Assembly: GCF_009650995.1 (NCBI RefSeq)
Contig: NZ_WHVV01000002.1
Coordinates: 267,708-331,707 of the forward strand
DNA from: Sporosarcina cascadiensis
Lineage (GTDB): Bacteria > Bacillota > Bacilli > Bacillales_A > Planococcaceae
Reading direction: 5' to 3'
Length of the DNA stretch: 64,000 bases
Part shown: positions 52,220 through 60,825 of the stretch, one piece after another
Layout: each line of letters opens with the position of its first letter
Position numbering within the stretch: position 1 is the stretch's first letter
Notes under the pieces: generated by a model
Databases searched by the model: none
What the model saw: only the letters and a program-made list of their open reading frames with translations
Told to the model about the DNA's origin: nothing
Made by a program: the position numbers and the translations under genes

Positions 52220-53719
52220 GTGCGATATGTAATCGGGATAGACTTAGGCACGAGCTCTGTGAAATTACTGCTGGTTGACCAAAATGGTCTGGTTTGTAAT
52301 GAAGTATCAAAAGATTATCCATTGATACATAAACAGTCAGGCTATAGTGAGCAAAATCCCGATCTATGGGTGGAAAAGACAATAGAAGCTCTTAGGGAAT
52401 TACTTCAGCAGTTTAAAGGTGATTCCCAACAAATAGAGGGAATGAGTTTTTCAGGGCAAATGCACGGACTGGTTCTCGTGGATCAGGAAGGGAAGCTATT
52501 ACGCAACGCTATTTTATGGAATGATACGCGCACAACTGAGCAATGCGAAGAAATTTATGAGATGGCTGGAAAAGAACGAATTTTAATGCTGGCGAAAAAT
52601 CCGGCGTTAGAAGGTTTTACGCTGCCTAAATTACTATGGGTCAAAGAACATGAACCTGAGATTTATCGTCAAATCGCCCATTTTATGTTGCCGAAGGATT
52701 ATTTGCGTTATAGACTGACAGGAACCATAAGCAGCGAACTTTCAGACGCAGCGGGTACATTGTTGCTAGATATCAGCAAGAAGATATGGAGTAAAGAAAT
52801 TTGTGAGTCAGTAGGCGTAGATCTCGCTATCTGTCCGCCTTTAGTTAAATCCGATTCCTTTATAGGAAATATTACAGATGAAATCGCACAGCGAACAGGT
52901 TTGCCTGTTACCGCGAAAGTGTTTGCAGGAGGGGCTGATAATGCCTGTGGTGCCGTCGGTGCTGGTATATTAAAGGATGGTATGACACTTTGCAGTATTG
53001 GAACCTCCGGTGTGATCCTTTCCTATGAAACTGCGAGTGGCAAGGATTATGAAGGAAGGGTCCATTATTTTAATCACGCTAAAGAGAACGCGTATTATGC
53101 GATGGGCGTCACTTTATCCGCAGGTCACAGTCTTGACTGGTATAGGAGGATTTTTGCTGGAAGTCGAAGTTTTCAGGAGCTGTTGAGCGGGATTGAGGGA
53201 GTGCCTGCAGGGGCTAATGGCTTGCTGTTTACACCATATCTGGTCGGTGAACGCACGCCGCATGCGGATTCAAATATCAGAGCAAGTTTTATTGGAATGG
53301 ACACGTCCCACAGCTTACCAGATTTTACACGTGCGATACTTGAAGGCATCACGTTTTCATTGAATGAATCATTAAGTATTCTACGTGATAGCGGAAAGTC
53401 TATCACATCTATCGTATCGATCGGCGGAGGAGCTAAGAATAGTGCCTGGCTGCAGATGCAGGCGGATATCTTTGATGCAGAGGTTAGTAAATTAGCAAAC
53501 GAGCAGGGGCCCGGAATGGGTGCAGCGATGCTGGCGGCTGTAGGATGCGGCTGGTTTCATTCATTAGAAGAATGTGCGGAAGTTTTCATTAAGACCAGTG
53601 AAGTGTATCGGCCAAATGAGGAAAACGTACGGAAGTATAAGGAGTTATTTGCGATTTATCAGCAAGTGTACAGCCAAACAAAGTCTATTAATGATCAACT
53701 GGCAGCTTATAGAAACTAG
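52220..53719 (+). CDS. xylB: Xylulokinase
   Basis: A 499-residue FGGY kinase phosphorylating D-xylulose to xylulose 5-phosphate. It shows VIGIDLGTSSVKLLLVD (N-terminal ATP fold), GMSFSGQMHGLVLVD (about 75-89), WNDTRT, FAGGADNACGAVGAG (about 233-247) and IGGGAKNSAWLQMQADIF near the C-terminus. I choose GTG 52220, 9 bases after AGGAGAGG; GTG 52211 touches that site. It feeds the pentose phosphate pathway. Confidence 0.95.
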   Translation: MRYVIGIDLGTSSVKLLLVDQNGLVCNEVSKDYPLIHKQSGYSEQNPDLWVEKTIEALRELLQQFKGDSQQIEGMSFSGQMHGLVLVDQEGKLLRNAILWNDTRTTEQCEEIYEMAGKERILMLAKNPALEGFTLPKLLWVKEHEPEIYRQIAHFMLPKDYLRYRLTGTISSELSDAAGTLLLDISKKIWSKEICESVGVDLAICPPLVKSDSFIGNITDEIAQRTGLPVTAKVFAGGADNACGAVGAGILKDGMTLCSIGTSGVILSYETASGKDYEGRVHYFNHAKENAYYAMGVTLSAGHSLDWYRRIFAGSRSFQELLSGIEGVPAGANGLLFTPYLVGERTPHADSNIRASFIGMDTSHSLPDFTRAILEGITFSLNESLSILRDSGKSITSIVSIGGGAKNSAWLQMQADIFDAEVSKLANEQGPGMGAAMLAAVGCGWFHSLEECAEVFIKTSEVYRPNEENVRKYKELFAIYQQVYSQTKSINDQLAAYRN

Positions 53720-53731
53720 GAGGAGATTGAG

Positions 53732-54718
53732 ATGAAAAAAATCCGTTGGGGAATACTCAGTACAGCAAATATTGGACAGACGCAATTTATACCGGCTATT
53801 TTTCGTGCTGAAAATGCTGAAGCAGTGGCAATTGCAAGCCGAGGTCCAAAAGTGCATGAAATAGCTAAACAATTAAACATCCCTACTGAATATGAAAGTT
53901 ACGAAGAACTATTAGATGATCCGAATGTGGATGCTGTGTATATTCCGCTGCCGAATCATTTGCATAAGGAGTGGGTTGAAAAAGCTGCGAATAAAGGTAA
54001 ACATGTACTATGTGAAAAGCCGGCTGCATTGAATATGGAAGAAGCTGCCAGAATGGTGAAGACCTGTGAAGATCATCAGGTAAAGTTTATGGAAGGCTAT
54101 ATGTACCAACTGCATCCGCAGCATGACCGCGTGAAAGAAATTATTGCTTCAGGAGAAATCGGCCCTGTTAAATTGATTAAATCCAGCCATTCGTTTCATT
54201 TGGAGAATCAAGATAATATTCGGATGGATCAATCGATGGGGGGAGGCAGTTTATTTGATGTAGGGTGTTATGCAATTCAGCTGATCCGGCATATTACAGA
54301 TGATGAGCCGGCAGAAGTGTCTGCTTTTGCTGAACTGAAAGCTGGAGTAGATATCAGTACTGTTGGCTATCTGAAAATGAAAAGCGGCATTACAGCGCTG
54401 TTTGACTGCAGTTTTGATATGGTTGCCAGAAATGAATATGAAATTGTAGGAATGAAAGGAACAATTAAAGTCCCTTATGCATACCGCCCGGACAGGAATG
54501 GCGGGGTCGGGGAACTTATTATTACGACCGGAGATACTGCGCGAAAAGAAAAGACATTTGGGGATATTTATAAGTTGGAAGTAGAACATTTTTCCGACGC
54601 TATTCTAAATGACTTGCAGCCTCGTATTACAGGAGAATCCACTGTTAAAAATATGAAAGTTATCGAGGCGTGCTATCGTTCGATCGACACGGGTCAACCA
54701 GTAAAAATCAGCGACTGA
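53732..54718 (+). CDS. Gfo/Idh/MocA family oxidoreductase
   Basis: A 328-residue NAD(P)-dependent sugar dehydrogenase-like enzyme. N-terminal Rossmann fold IRWGILSTANIGQTQFIPAI, the cofactor-binding CEKPAALNMEEA (about 91-102) with the EKP motif, and the C-terminal half with GGGSLFDVGCYAIQLIR. Relatives include NADP-xylose dehydrogenase and 1,5-anhydrofructose reductase. Within the xyl operon it may oxidise or reduce xylose or a side sugar; the isomerase pathway is already complete, so its task is not obvious. ATG 53732 follows AGGAGG. Confidence 0.85.
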   Translation: MKKIRWGILSTANIGQTQFIPAIFRAENAEAVAIASRGPKVHEIAKQLNIPTEYESYEELLDDPNVDAVYIPLPNHLHKEWVEKAANKGKHVLCEKPAALNMEEAARMVKTCEDHQVKFMEGYMYQLHPQHDRVKEIIASGEIGPVKLIKSSHSFHLENQDNIRMDQSMGGGSLFDVGCYAIQLIRHITDDEPAEVSAFAELKAGVDISTVGYLKMKSGITALFDCSFDMVARNEYEIVGMKGTIKVPYAYRPDRNGGVGELIITTGDTARKEKTFGDIYKLEVEHFSDAILNDLQPRITGESTVKNMKVIEACYRSIDTGQPVKISD

Positions 54719-55761
54719 AAGGAAGAGGGATTATTGTTACTGTAACTGAAAGTATTTACGGCTATATAGACGACAGGCCGATTACTTTATATCAATTGAC
54801 GAATGACCGGGGTCTTGGCATACATTGCCTGGACTTCGGCTCTGTCATCACGGAGATTAATATGCCTGATCGACAAGGCAATAAAGAAAATGTCGTCCTT
54901 AGTTTGAATACGCTTAAAGAGTACGAGGAAAATCCGCATTATATAGGCGCGGTCATTGGAAGGACTGCCGGCCGAATAAAATCCGGGATGCTGCAGATAG
55001 AAGGCCGTGATTATACACTCACTGCCAATGAAGATTTCAACCATCTTCATGGCGGGAACACGGGGTTCAGTCATGTGATTTGGAATTCGAGGATTGTGGA
55101 GGCAGCTGATGAACAAGCAGCCGTCGAATTTACTTATCGGAGTCCGGACGGGGAAGAGGGGTATCCGGGAAATCTGGAAATGAAAGTAACCTATACACTC
55201 ACCCATAACAACGAATTGATCATCAGCTATCAGGCTGTTTGTGATAAAGACACCATGGTGAATCCGACGAATCATTCCTATTTTAATTTAAGCGGCGATG
55301 GTAAACGGCCTATCAGGAATCATAAATTACAGTTGGACAGCAGTTTTTACTTGGAGATTGATGAACACGCGCTGCCGACTGGCGAGATTTCCCGAGTGGA
55401 AGGTACGGCTTTTGATATGCGCGGCGGAAAAGTAATAGATGAAGTAGATACCTCGATAGAATTTCAATCGGAAATGCAGCATCACAAAGGTTTCGACCAT
55501 CCATTTGTGCTGGATAAAAGTCAAGCAGATGAAATTATTCTATCTCATCAGGAGAGCGGTAGAAGGCTAATCATACAAACAACAGAACCTGCCGTAATTG
55601 TTTACACCGGCAATAAAATAGGTTATTCAGGTATTTGTCTGGAAACTCAGTCTTATCCGGATTCGATACGTCATTCTCATTTTCCGTCGTCTCTCTTAAA
55701 GAGAGGAGAGGTATATCATTCGAAGACAAGGTATTTATTTGAAGTCATGGAGCAGATATGA
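54670..55761 (+). CDS. galM: Aldose 1-epimerase (mutarotase)
   Basis: An enzyme interconverting alpha and beta anomers of aldoses, here probably xylose. Seen are GAVIGRTAGRIKSGM (substrate-binding Arg), NEDFNHLHGGNTGF with the first His pair, NPTNHSYFNLSGDG (second catalytic His) and the Glu in ICLETQSYPDS. The start is uncertain: family similarity begins at VTVTESIYGY, near 54736, after GGAAGAGGG (54721-54729). The only in-frame standard start is GTG 54670, inside the upstream gene; a rare ATT at 54730 or 54733, or CTG at 54715, may be used. Last gene of the xyl operon. Confidence 0.85.
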   Translation: MLSFDRHGSTSKNQRLKGRGIIVTVTESIYGYIDDRPITLYQLTNDRGLGIHCLDFGSVITEINMPDRQGNKENVVLSLNTLKEYEENPHYIGAVIGRTAGRIKSGMLQIEGRDYTLTANEDFNHLHGGNTGFSHVIWNSRIVEAADEQAAVEFTYRSPDGEEGYPGNLEMKVTYTLTHNNELIISYQAVCDKDTMVNPTNHSYFNLSGDGKRPIRNHKLQLDSSFYLEIDEHALPTGEISRVEGTAFDMRGGKVIDEVDTSIEFQSEMQHHKGFDHPFVLDKSQADEIILSHQESGRRLIIQTTEPAVIVYTGNKIGYSGICLETQSYPDSIRHSHFPSSLLKRGEVYHSKTRYLFEVMEQI

Positions 55762-55870
55762 TATCCAGTTATCTTCTAGGATGGAGAGAAGAAGGTGACT
55801 CATATTCTACAGGAAAGATAGTGCTTATCCTGGATAGTGAAAAAGACTGTATTTCTTTGTATTCTGTACC

Positions 55871-55917
55871 CAGCAGACATCCCCCGCTTATGTAAGCGGG
55901 GGATGTCTGCTGTTTAT
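55871..55917 (+). terminator. Strong hairpin ending the xyl operon
   Basis: CAGCAGACATCCCCCGCTTA and its exact complement TAAGCGGGGGATGTCTGCTG form a 20-bp perfect stem with a 2-base loop, then TTTATGG. It is longer than most intrinsic terminators. Confidence 0.75.
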
Positions 55918-55925
55918 GGTTAGAT

Positions 55926-55971
55926 GGTGCCTGTGTGCAACACAACTTATAAACTATTCTGAATTGTATAC
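55926..55971 (+). repeat. Dispersed repeat, type B (REP-like)
   Basis: GGTGCCTGTGTGCAACACAA, then CTTATAAACTATTCTGAATTG and TATAC. Confidence 0.8.
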
Positions 55972-56159
55972 AAAACGAGATGGATTTTTTGTGTCGAATT
56001 CAGTTCTCAGTTGATTGAATTAGTCTAATAGTCCAGGGTAAATTAAATAAAAGATTTTTCAAATTTGGTTGCCTTTTCTGTTTGACTGGTATAAACTATC
56101 GTTAATGGTTACTAAACTAATAGGAATTGTTTTATTTAAAAAGAATGAGGGGGAGAGGG

Positions 56160-56930
56160 ATGATTACGGTAGCCGGAGTGAGTAAGGCGTTTCATACTAA
56201 AGGTAAATCGGCTCTGGTGTTGGATAATGTCTCTTTTCAAGTGGAGAGGGGAGAGATTGTTACGCTGCTTGGGAAGAGCGGTTGCGGCAAGAGTACCCTT
56301 TTGAATATGGTAGGTGGATTTTTACCGCCGGATAACGGAACGGTTTTATTGGATGGGAAGGAAGTGATCCGTCCGACGAAGCGTTGTGTGATGCTTTTTC
56401 AGCAGAGGAATCTTCTTCCGTGGCGGACGGTTTTGAAAAATGTGGAGCTTGGGCTGGAAGGGGAAGCAATGCCTGCGGCGGATAAAAGAGAACGGGTTAT
56501 GGAAGCGCTGCGGCTGGTGGGGCTTGATGGCCATGAGCATCAATTTCCGCATGAATTGTCCGGAGGGATGCAGCAGCGGGTGGCAATTGCAAGGGCTTTT
56601 GCGATTCAGCCGGACGTGATCTTGATGGATGAACCGTTTGCAGCGCTGGATACCTTCAACCGATATAATTTGCAGGATGAATTAATTCGAATCCAGACGC
56701 AGAAGAAGACGACGATTCTGCTGGTGACGCATGACATCGATGAGGCTGTCTATCTTTCTGACCGTGTACTCATCATGAGTTCCCATCCCGGCAGAATCTA
56801 TAACGAGATGTTGATTAAGCAATCGAAGCCGCGGGATCGCACACATGGTGATTTTCATTATTACCGTAAGAAAATACTTGAAGAATTTGAATTGAGCGGG
56901 GTGCAGCCGATGCCCGAGTATTCGATTTAG
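56160..56930 (+). CDS. ABC transporter ATP-binding protein (SsuB/TauB family)
   Basis: A 256-residue ATPase of the nitrate/sulfonate/taurine class. Walker A GKSGCGKSTLLN (about 37-48), Q-loop FQQRNLLPW, signature LSGGMQQRVAIARA (about 135-148), Walker B ILMDEPFAALD and switch His in LVTHDIDEAVYLSD. ATG 56160 has GAGGGGGAG upstream; a longer reading from 56127 is not needed. First gene of a five-gene operon with receptor, permease, DUF4242 protein and flavoprotein. Substrate unknown; the class carries sulfonates, thiamine precursors and others. Confidence 0.88.
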   Translation: MITVAGVSKAFHTKGKSALVLDNVSFQVERGEIVTLLGKSGCGKSTLLNMVGGFLPPDNGTVLLDGKEVIRPTKRCVMLFQQRNLLPWRTVLKNVELGLEGEAMPAADKRERVMEALRLVGLDGHEHQFPHELSGGMQQRVAIARAFAIQPDVILMDEPFAALDTFNRYNLQDELIRIQTQKKTTILLVTHDIDEAVYLSDRVLIMSSHPGRIYNEMLIKQSKPRDRTHGDFHYYRKKILEEFELSGVQPMPEYSI

Positions 56931-56946
56931 GGAAGGGGGTCCATAG

Positions 56947-57903
56947 ATGAAAAAGCTTTCATTGATAGTGCTCGTTTTGGCAATGGTATTTACGTCGGCT
57001 TGTACACAGGCAGACGAAGGAAAGACGAATGCAACGGGGAAGACGACTTTAAAAATTGGTTATTTACCGATTACTCATGCAGGCCCGCTTTACATGGAGT
57101 CGCATGCTCCTGAAGAACAGTTGGAAGGGTATGATGTGGAGCTGGTCAAGTTTGGTTCATGGCCTGATTTGATGGATGCGCTGAATACGGGACGGATTGA
57201 TGGAGCCTCTGTGCTGGTGCAACTGGCAATGATGGCGAAAGAGCAGGGAATTGATCTGAAAGCAGTCGCACTGGGGCATAAGGATGGAAATGTGCTCGTT
57301 ACTTCAAAGAATATAGAGGAAACGGCGGACTTAAAAGGTGCCACTTATGCAATACCGCATAAGTTTTCTTCTCATAATCTTTTATTGAATGAAATGCTGA
57401 AAAAAGACGGATTGACCTACGAAGACGTAAATGTTGTGGAGATGGCACCGGCCGAGATGCCGGCAGCACTTTCAGAAGAGCGGATCGCAGGCTATGTAGT
57501 GGCTGAACCGTTTGGCGCGCAGGCCGTGGCGATGGATAAAGGGAAAGTTCATTATCACTCGGATGAAATCTGGCCTGATTCTTACTGCTGTGTCCTTGTT
57601 TTACGCAATGATATTATCAAAAAGGATGAAGAAATCATTCAGTCCTTTATTGACCAGTATGTTAAGGCGGGCGAGTCGGCAAATAGAAAGGATGATGCCG
57701 TCTATGAATCATTTAGCAAGTATATGAAAGTGGATAAGGAAGTTTTAGATTTGTCTCTGGAGTGGATTTCATACGATGATCTTCGGATTGAACAGGAAGA
57801 GTACGACAGATTGGCAGGGTTTATGACAGAGATGAGCTTGACGGAAAATCCGCCAGTGTATGAAGAGTTTGTGGACAATACATTTATCGATAAAGCGAAG
57901 TGA
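56947..57903 (+). CDS. ABC transporter substrate-binding lipoprotein (NMT1/SsuA-like)
   Basis: A 318-residue lipoprotein. Signal peptide with lipobox TSAC (Cys about 19), then LKIGYLPITHAGPLYMESHA, the usual opening of the NMT1/SsuA/NrtA class. GRIDGASVLVQLAMMAKEQG (about 80-99) and VVAEPFGAQAV (about 183-193) line the ligand cleft in relatives. It binds the ligand outside the cell for the ATPase and permease next to it. Ligand not readable. ATG 56947 follows GAAGGGGG. Confidence 0.87.
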   Translation: MKKLSLIVLVLAMVFTSACTQADEGKTNATGKTTLKIGYLPITHAGPLYMESHAPEEQLEGYDVELVKFGSWPDLMDALNTGRIDGASVLVQLAMMAKEQGIDLKAVALGHKDGNVLVTSKNIEETADLKGATYAIPHKFSSHNLLLNEMLKKDGLTYEDVNVVEMAPAEMPAALSEERIAGYVVAEPFGAQAVAMDKGKVHYHSDEIWPDSYCCVLVLRNDIIKKDEEIIQSFIDQYVKAGESANRKDDAVYESFSKYMKVDKEVLDLSLEWISYDDLRIEQEEYDRLAGFMTEMSLTENPPVYEEFVDNTFIDKAK

Positions 57904-57908
57904 ATGCA

Positions 57909-58676
57909 ATGGGCTGGCTAAGGAAGTTATGGAATTTTACGATCGGCATGGTGCTTCTCGTTGCTGTTTGGCAGGCGGCCATCTGGATCGGTGGATATGA
58001 AGAAGCGCTGTTTCCGTCACCGCCAACTGTCGGAGCGGCAATCGTCTCAATGGTAGCAGACGGAACGTTATGGGAACATTTGCGAGTCAGTCTGGGACGG
58101 TTTGCTGCAGGCTATCTCCTCGCTATCGTGCCGGCCATATTGCTGGGTATGATGCTTGGCAGGATGCCGCGGACCTGGAAGATTGTCGACCCGGTCGTTC
58201 AAGTGCTTCGGCCTGTCTCTCCGGTCGCTTGGTCGCCGTTTATTGTGCTCTGGTTCGGGATTGGTAATATGCCGGCCATTGCCATTATATTCATCGCTGC
58301 CTTCTTCCCGGTTTTATTGACTACGGTGGCGGGTGTACGGAAAATCGACCAGGATTATTTGAAAATCGCTGAAAACATGGAGATTCGCAAATGGCCGCTT
58401 ATGTATAAGATCATTTTCCCGGCAGCCTTTCCTTCTATTGTTAATGGGCTGCATCTGGCGCTCGGTACGGCTTGGGTGTTTCTCGTGGCAGGTGAGATGG
58501 TCGGTGCGCAGTCGGGTCTTGGATTCTTAATTATTGATGCGCGCAATACGCTGAAACTTGACCATGTATTTGCCGGAATCGTCTTCATTGGACTGAGCGG
58601 CTTTATACTTGACCGTTTGATAACAATTTTCGAACATTGGGTTGGCCGGCATTTTGGAACATCATCGGCAGCATAG
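57909..58676 (+). CDS. ABC transporter permease (SsuC family)
   Basis: A 255-residue inner-membrane permease with about six hydrophobic segments. It shows LRVSLGRFAAGYLLAIVPAI (about 57-76), PVSPVAWSPFIVLWFGIGN (about 101-119), and the EAA-like loop with KIAENMEIRKWPLMYKIIFP followed by AAFPSIVNGLHLALG. ATG 57909 lies 5 bases after GAAGTGA; GTG 57900 overlaps the receptor stop. Pairs with the ATPase at 56160. Confidence 0.88.
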   Translation: MGWLRKLWNFTIGMVLLVAVWQAAIWIGGYEEALFPSPPTVGAAIVSMVADGTLWEHLRVSLGRFAAGYLLAIVPAILLGMMLGRMPRTWKIVDPVVQVLRPVSPVAWSPFIVLWFGIGNMPAIAIIFIAAFFPVLLTTVAGVRKIDQDYLKIAENMEIRKWPLMYKIIFPAAFPSIVNGLHLALGTAWVFLVAGEMVGAQSGLGFLIIDARNTLKLDHVFAGIVFIGLSGFILDRLITIFEHWVGRHFGTSSAA

Positions 58677-58776
58677 CGGATTAAATGTTTCTTTATTTCC
58701 GACAATAAAGATTGATTTTATTAACTTAGTGAACTAATATGAATAATATATTAATAGAAAAAGTGAGGTTTTACAA

Positions 58777-59316
58777 ATGGGTTTATTTCTAATCGAATCA
58801 TCATCTTTACAGGGAATCGTGGACTCAAAGATAGCATTGGATCAAAAGGCAGAACAATTGCAGGCGAGTCTGGAAGCGCAGGAATCGACGCTCATCGAGA
58901 TACAGGTGTCCAAAGATTTCACCCGTTCGTTTTTCATTGTAGAGTCAGCTGATCAGGAAACAGCTGCTGCCGGTTTAAAGGAAGCGGGTATCCCTGTTGA
59001 ATTGGTTAAAGATGTCCGCTTGGTGGGTGATGACTTAGAAAACGTGAAACAGAGCAAAGACCTCGTTAATTATTTAGTTGAATGGAACTTGCCGGAAAAT
59101 CTGACGATGGATCAATACTTGGCCCGCAAAAAGAAGAATTCAGTACACTATGAAGAAGTGCCGGAAGTATCGTTTGCCAGAACGTATGTCTGTGAAGATA
59201 TGTCGAAGTGTCTCTGCTTCTATGATGCACCCGATGAAGCGGCTGTAAAACGTGCTCGGGAAGCGGTTCAGACGCCAATTGATTCAATTACAGAAATCTT
59301 GACAGAAGATAAGTAA
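58777..59316 (+). CDS. DUF4242 domain protein
   Basis: A 179-residue soluble protein. The C-terminal half (about 96-175) follows DUF4242: YLVEWNLPENLTMDQYLARK, then VSFARTYVCEDMSKCLCFYD and APDEAAVKRAREAVQTPIDS. The N-terminal half looks like a diverged copy of the same ferredoxin-like fold (GLFLIESSSLQGI, FTRSFFIVESADQE). One DUF4242 protein of Streptomyces binds nickel (recalled); the family role is unknown. It lies between the ABC genes and a flavoprotein, so it may support that pathway. ATG 58777 follows GTGAGG. Confidence 0.8.
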   Translation: MGLFLIESSSLQGIVDSKIALDQKAEQLQASLEAQESTLIEIQVSKDFTRSFFIVESADQETAAAGLKEAGIPVELVKDVRLVGDDLENVKQSKDLVNYLVEWNLPENLTMDQYLARKKKNSVHYEEVPEVSFARTYVCEDMSKCLCFYDAPDEAAVKRAREAVQTPIDSITEILTEDK

Positions 59317-59346
59317 GCAACTGAAGGGGAGGGAGGCGCCATACAG

Positions 59347-60393
59347 ATGGTACTGGGAAAACAAGAAGTGCTTGCGGAGTTACTAACGAAAGAACTGAAA
59401 CCGTATGTGAAAAAAATCGATCAAGATGCGTTTTACGCGGAGAATTTTCTGCGCAGGCTCGGCGAAGCGGGTCTGTTGTCGTCGGGAGACCGTTCCCAGT
59501 CTGAAGTGGTTTCGGATGGTTTGTATTTGGTAAGAGAGACTGCCGAAATATGCATGACAACCGCCTTCTGTCTATGGTGTCACCTAGCCGCTCTGACTTA
59601 TGTCCGTACAACAGAGAATGAGAGGTTGAAGGCTGATTTGTTGCCAAGTCTGGAAGATGGCAGTTTGCTGGGGGCAACCGGCCTGTCGAATCCGATGAAG
59701 CATTATGCCGGGCTGGAGAATCTTCATCTGAAAGCAAAGCGAACACCTGGCGGATACCTGGTATCAGGTGTGCTTCCCGCCGTTTCCAATTTGGGGAGAG
59801 ACCATGTATTCGGTGCGATTGCCGGGTTGAATGACCAACAGCAGATCATGATGGTCATTTCCTGCGATTCACCTGGTTTGACGTTCAAAGAAAAAACTGA
59901 TTACTTAGGGTTGAACGGCAGTGCCACTTTCAGTTGTTCACTTAGAGAAGTGTTCATCGCGGAAGATCGAATATTATCGGAGGAAGCCGATGCGTTCGTT
60001 GCCAACATCAGACCGACATTCATTGCTTATCAAATTCCTCTCGGCTTAGGAGTGACTGATGCGTCTGTGCGCTCAATCGAGAAAACGGCCAACCGGCAAA
60101 ACGGCTGCAATCAGTATTTGCCGGTACAAGCACCCGAATTGCAGCGGAAAAGAACGGAGCTGGAATATCAGCTGCTTTCTCTCATTTCAAAGGAATCAGT
60201 AGACTGGAAGGAAGTTGCAAGAATCCGTTTGAGCGCTGCATATCTAACATTGGAATCAGTACAAGCTGACATGCTTCATAATGGAAGTTCCGCATACCAG
60301 AGGGCAAGTGCTCCGGCAAGGCGGCTGCGGGAAGCCTACTTTTTCGCAAATCTCACTCCGACAATTAAACATTTGGAGAAAGTGCTGATTTAG
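59347..60393 (+). CDS. Acyl-CoA dehydrogenase family flavoprotein
   Basis: A 348-residue member of the ACAD superfamily, somewhat short. N-terminal helical part (FYAENFLRRLGEAGLLSSGD, about 29-48), a middle beta domain (GATGLSNPMKHYAGLENLHL, SGVLPAVSNLGRDHVFGAIA, FSCSLREVFIAEDRIL) and a shortened C-terminal helical domain. The usual catalytic Glu of true dehydrogenases is not obvious. Relatives of this type include flavin-dependent monooxygenases of the DszC/SfnC kind acting on sulfur compounds. With the SsuABC-like transporter that role is attractive but inferred. ATG 59347 follows GGGGAGGGAGG. Confidence 0.72.
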   Translation: MVLGKQEVLAELLTKELKPYVKKIDQDAFYAENFLRRLGEAGLLSSGDRSQSEVVSDGLYLVRETAEICMTTAFCLWCHLAALTYVRTTENERLKADLLPSLEDGSLLGATGLSNPMKHYAGLENLHLKAKRTPGGYLVSGVLPAVSNLGRDHVFGAIAGLNDQQQIMMVISCDSPGLTFKEKTDYLGLNGSATFSCSLREVFIAEDRILSEEADAFVANIRPTFIAYQIPLGLGVTDASVRSIEKTANRQNGCNQYLPVQAPELQRKRTELEYQLLSLISKESVDWKEVARIRLSAAYLTLESVQADMLHNGSSAYQRASAPARRLREAYFFANLTPTIKHLEKVLI

Positions 60394-60463
60394 GGTGCCT
60401 GTGTGCAGCTGTTTGCGGTGCCTGTGCGCGACACAACTTGAACACTATTCTGAATTGCATACA
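60394..60463 (+). repeat. Type B repeat: partial copy plus full copy upstream of the RAYT gene
   Basis: A truncated GGTGCCTGTGTGCA at 60394, then a full copy at 60417 with GGTGCCTGTGCGCGACACAA, then CTTGAACACTATTCTGAATTG. The same partial-plus-full arrangement recurs at 63540-63607. Confidence 0.85.
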
Positions 60464-60666
60464 CTTAGATTGGCCAGTTGTCCTTCGGGGTGATTGGCTT
60501 TTTGCTGTTTTAGTTTGTGCATGTTACATATTCAAAGTGTATTCAAATGTCCGAAAACAGCTGAAAATTCATTTTTAAGTCGGAAAGGTATAGCAAAACT
60601 TAATTTTAAGGGTGAAGAATTGCATACCTATCAATATTCTTTCTAACTAAAATTCATTTTCTCTTT

Positions 60667-60695
60667 TTGACAGTACCGTGCTTTCTGTCTACGAT
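60667..60695 (+). promoter_or_regulatory. Promoter of the RAYT gene
   Basis: TTGACA, 17 bases, TACGAT. It is conserved base for base in the second copy at 63770-63798. The mRNA leader would be about 125 bases. Confidence 0.75.
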
Positions 60696-60723
60696 GAAAT
60701 CATTATACGAAAAAGGAGCGTGA

Positions 60724-60819
60724 GTGCAGTGGAGAGTGTGCGGACAATGGGAATGGCTAAAGCTTACTTCTTCAGAGCTGCAGTCCGATATTACAGCAGT
60801 CTTTATTTACGGGAGGTGA
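60724..60819 (+). other. Possible leader ORF upstream of the RAYT gene
   Basis: GTG 60724 is preceded by AAGGAG (5 bases spacing) and opens a 31-codon frame ending TGA inside the GGGAGGTGA ribosome site of the RAYT gene, 6 bases before its TTG. The end of the peptide (ELQSDITAVFIYG) is also seen in the second copy as ELQSDFTVVFIYG. A coupling role is speculative. Confidence 0.3.
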
Positions 60820-60825
60820 GGCTTT

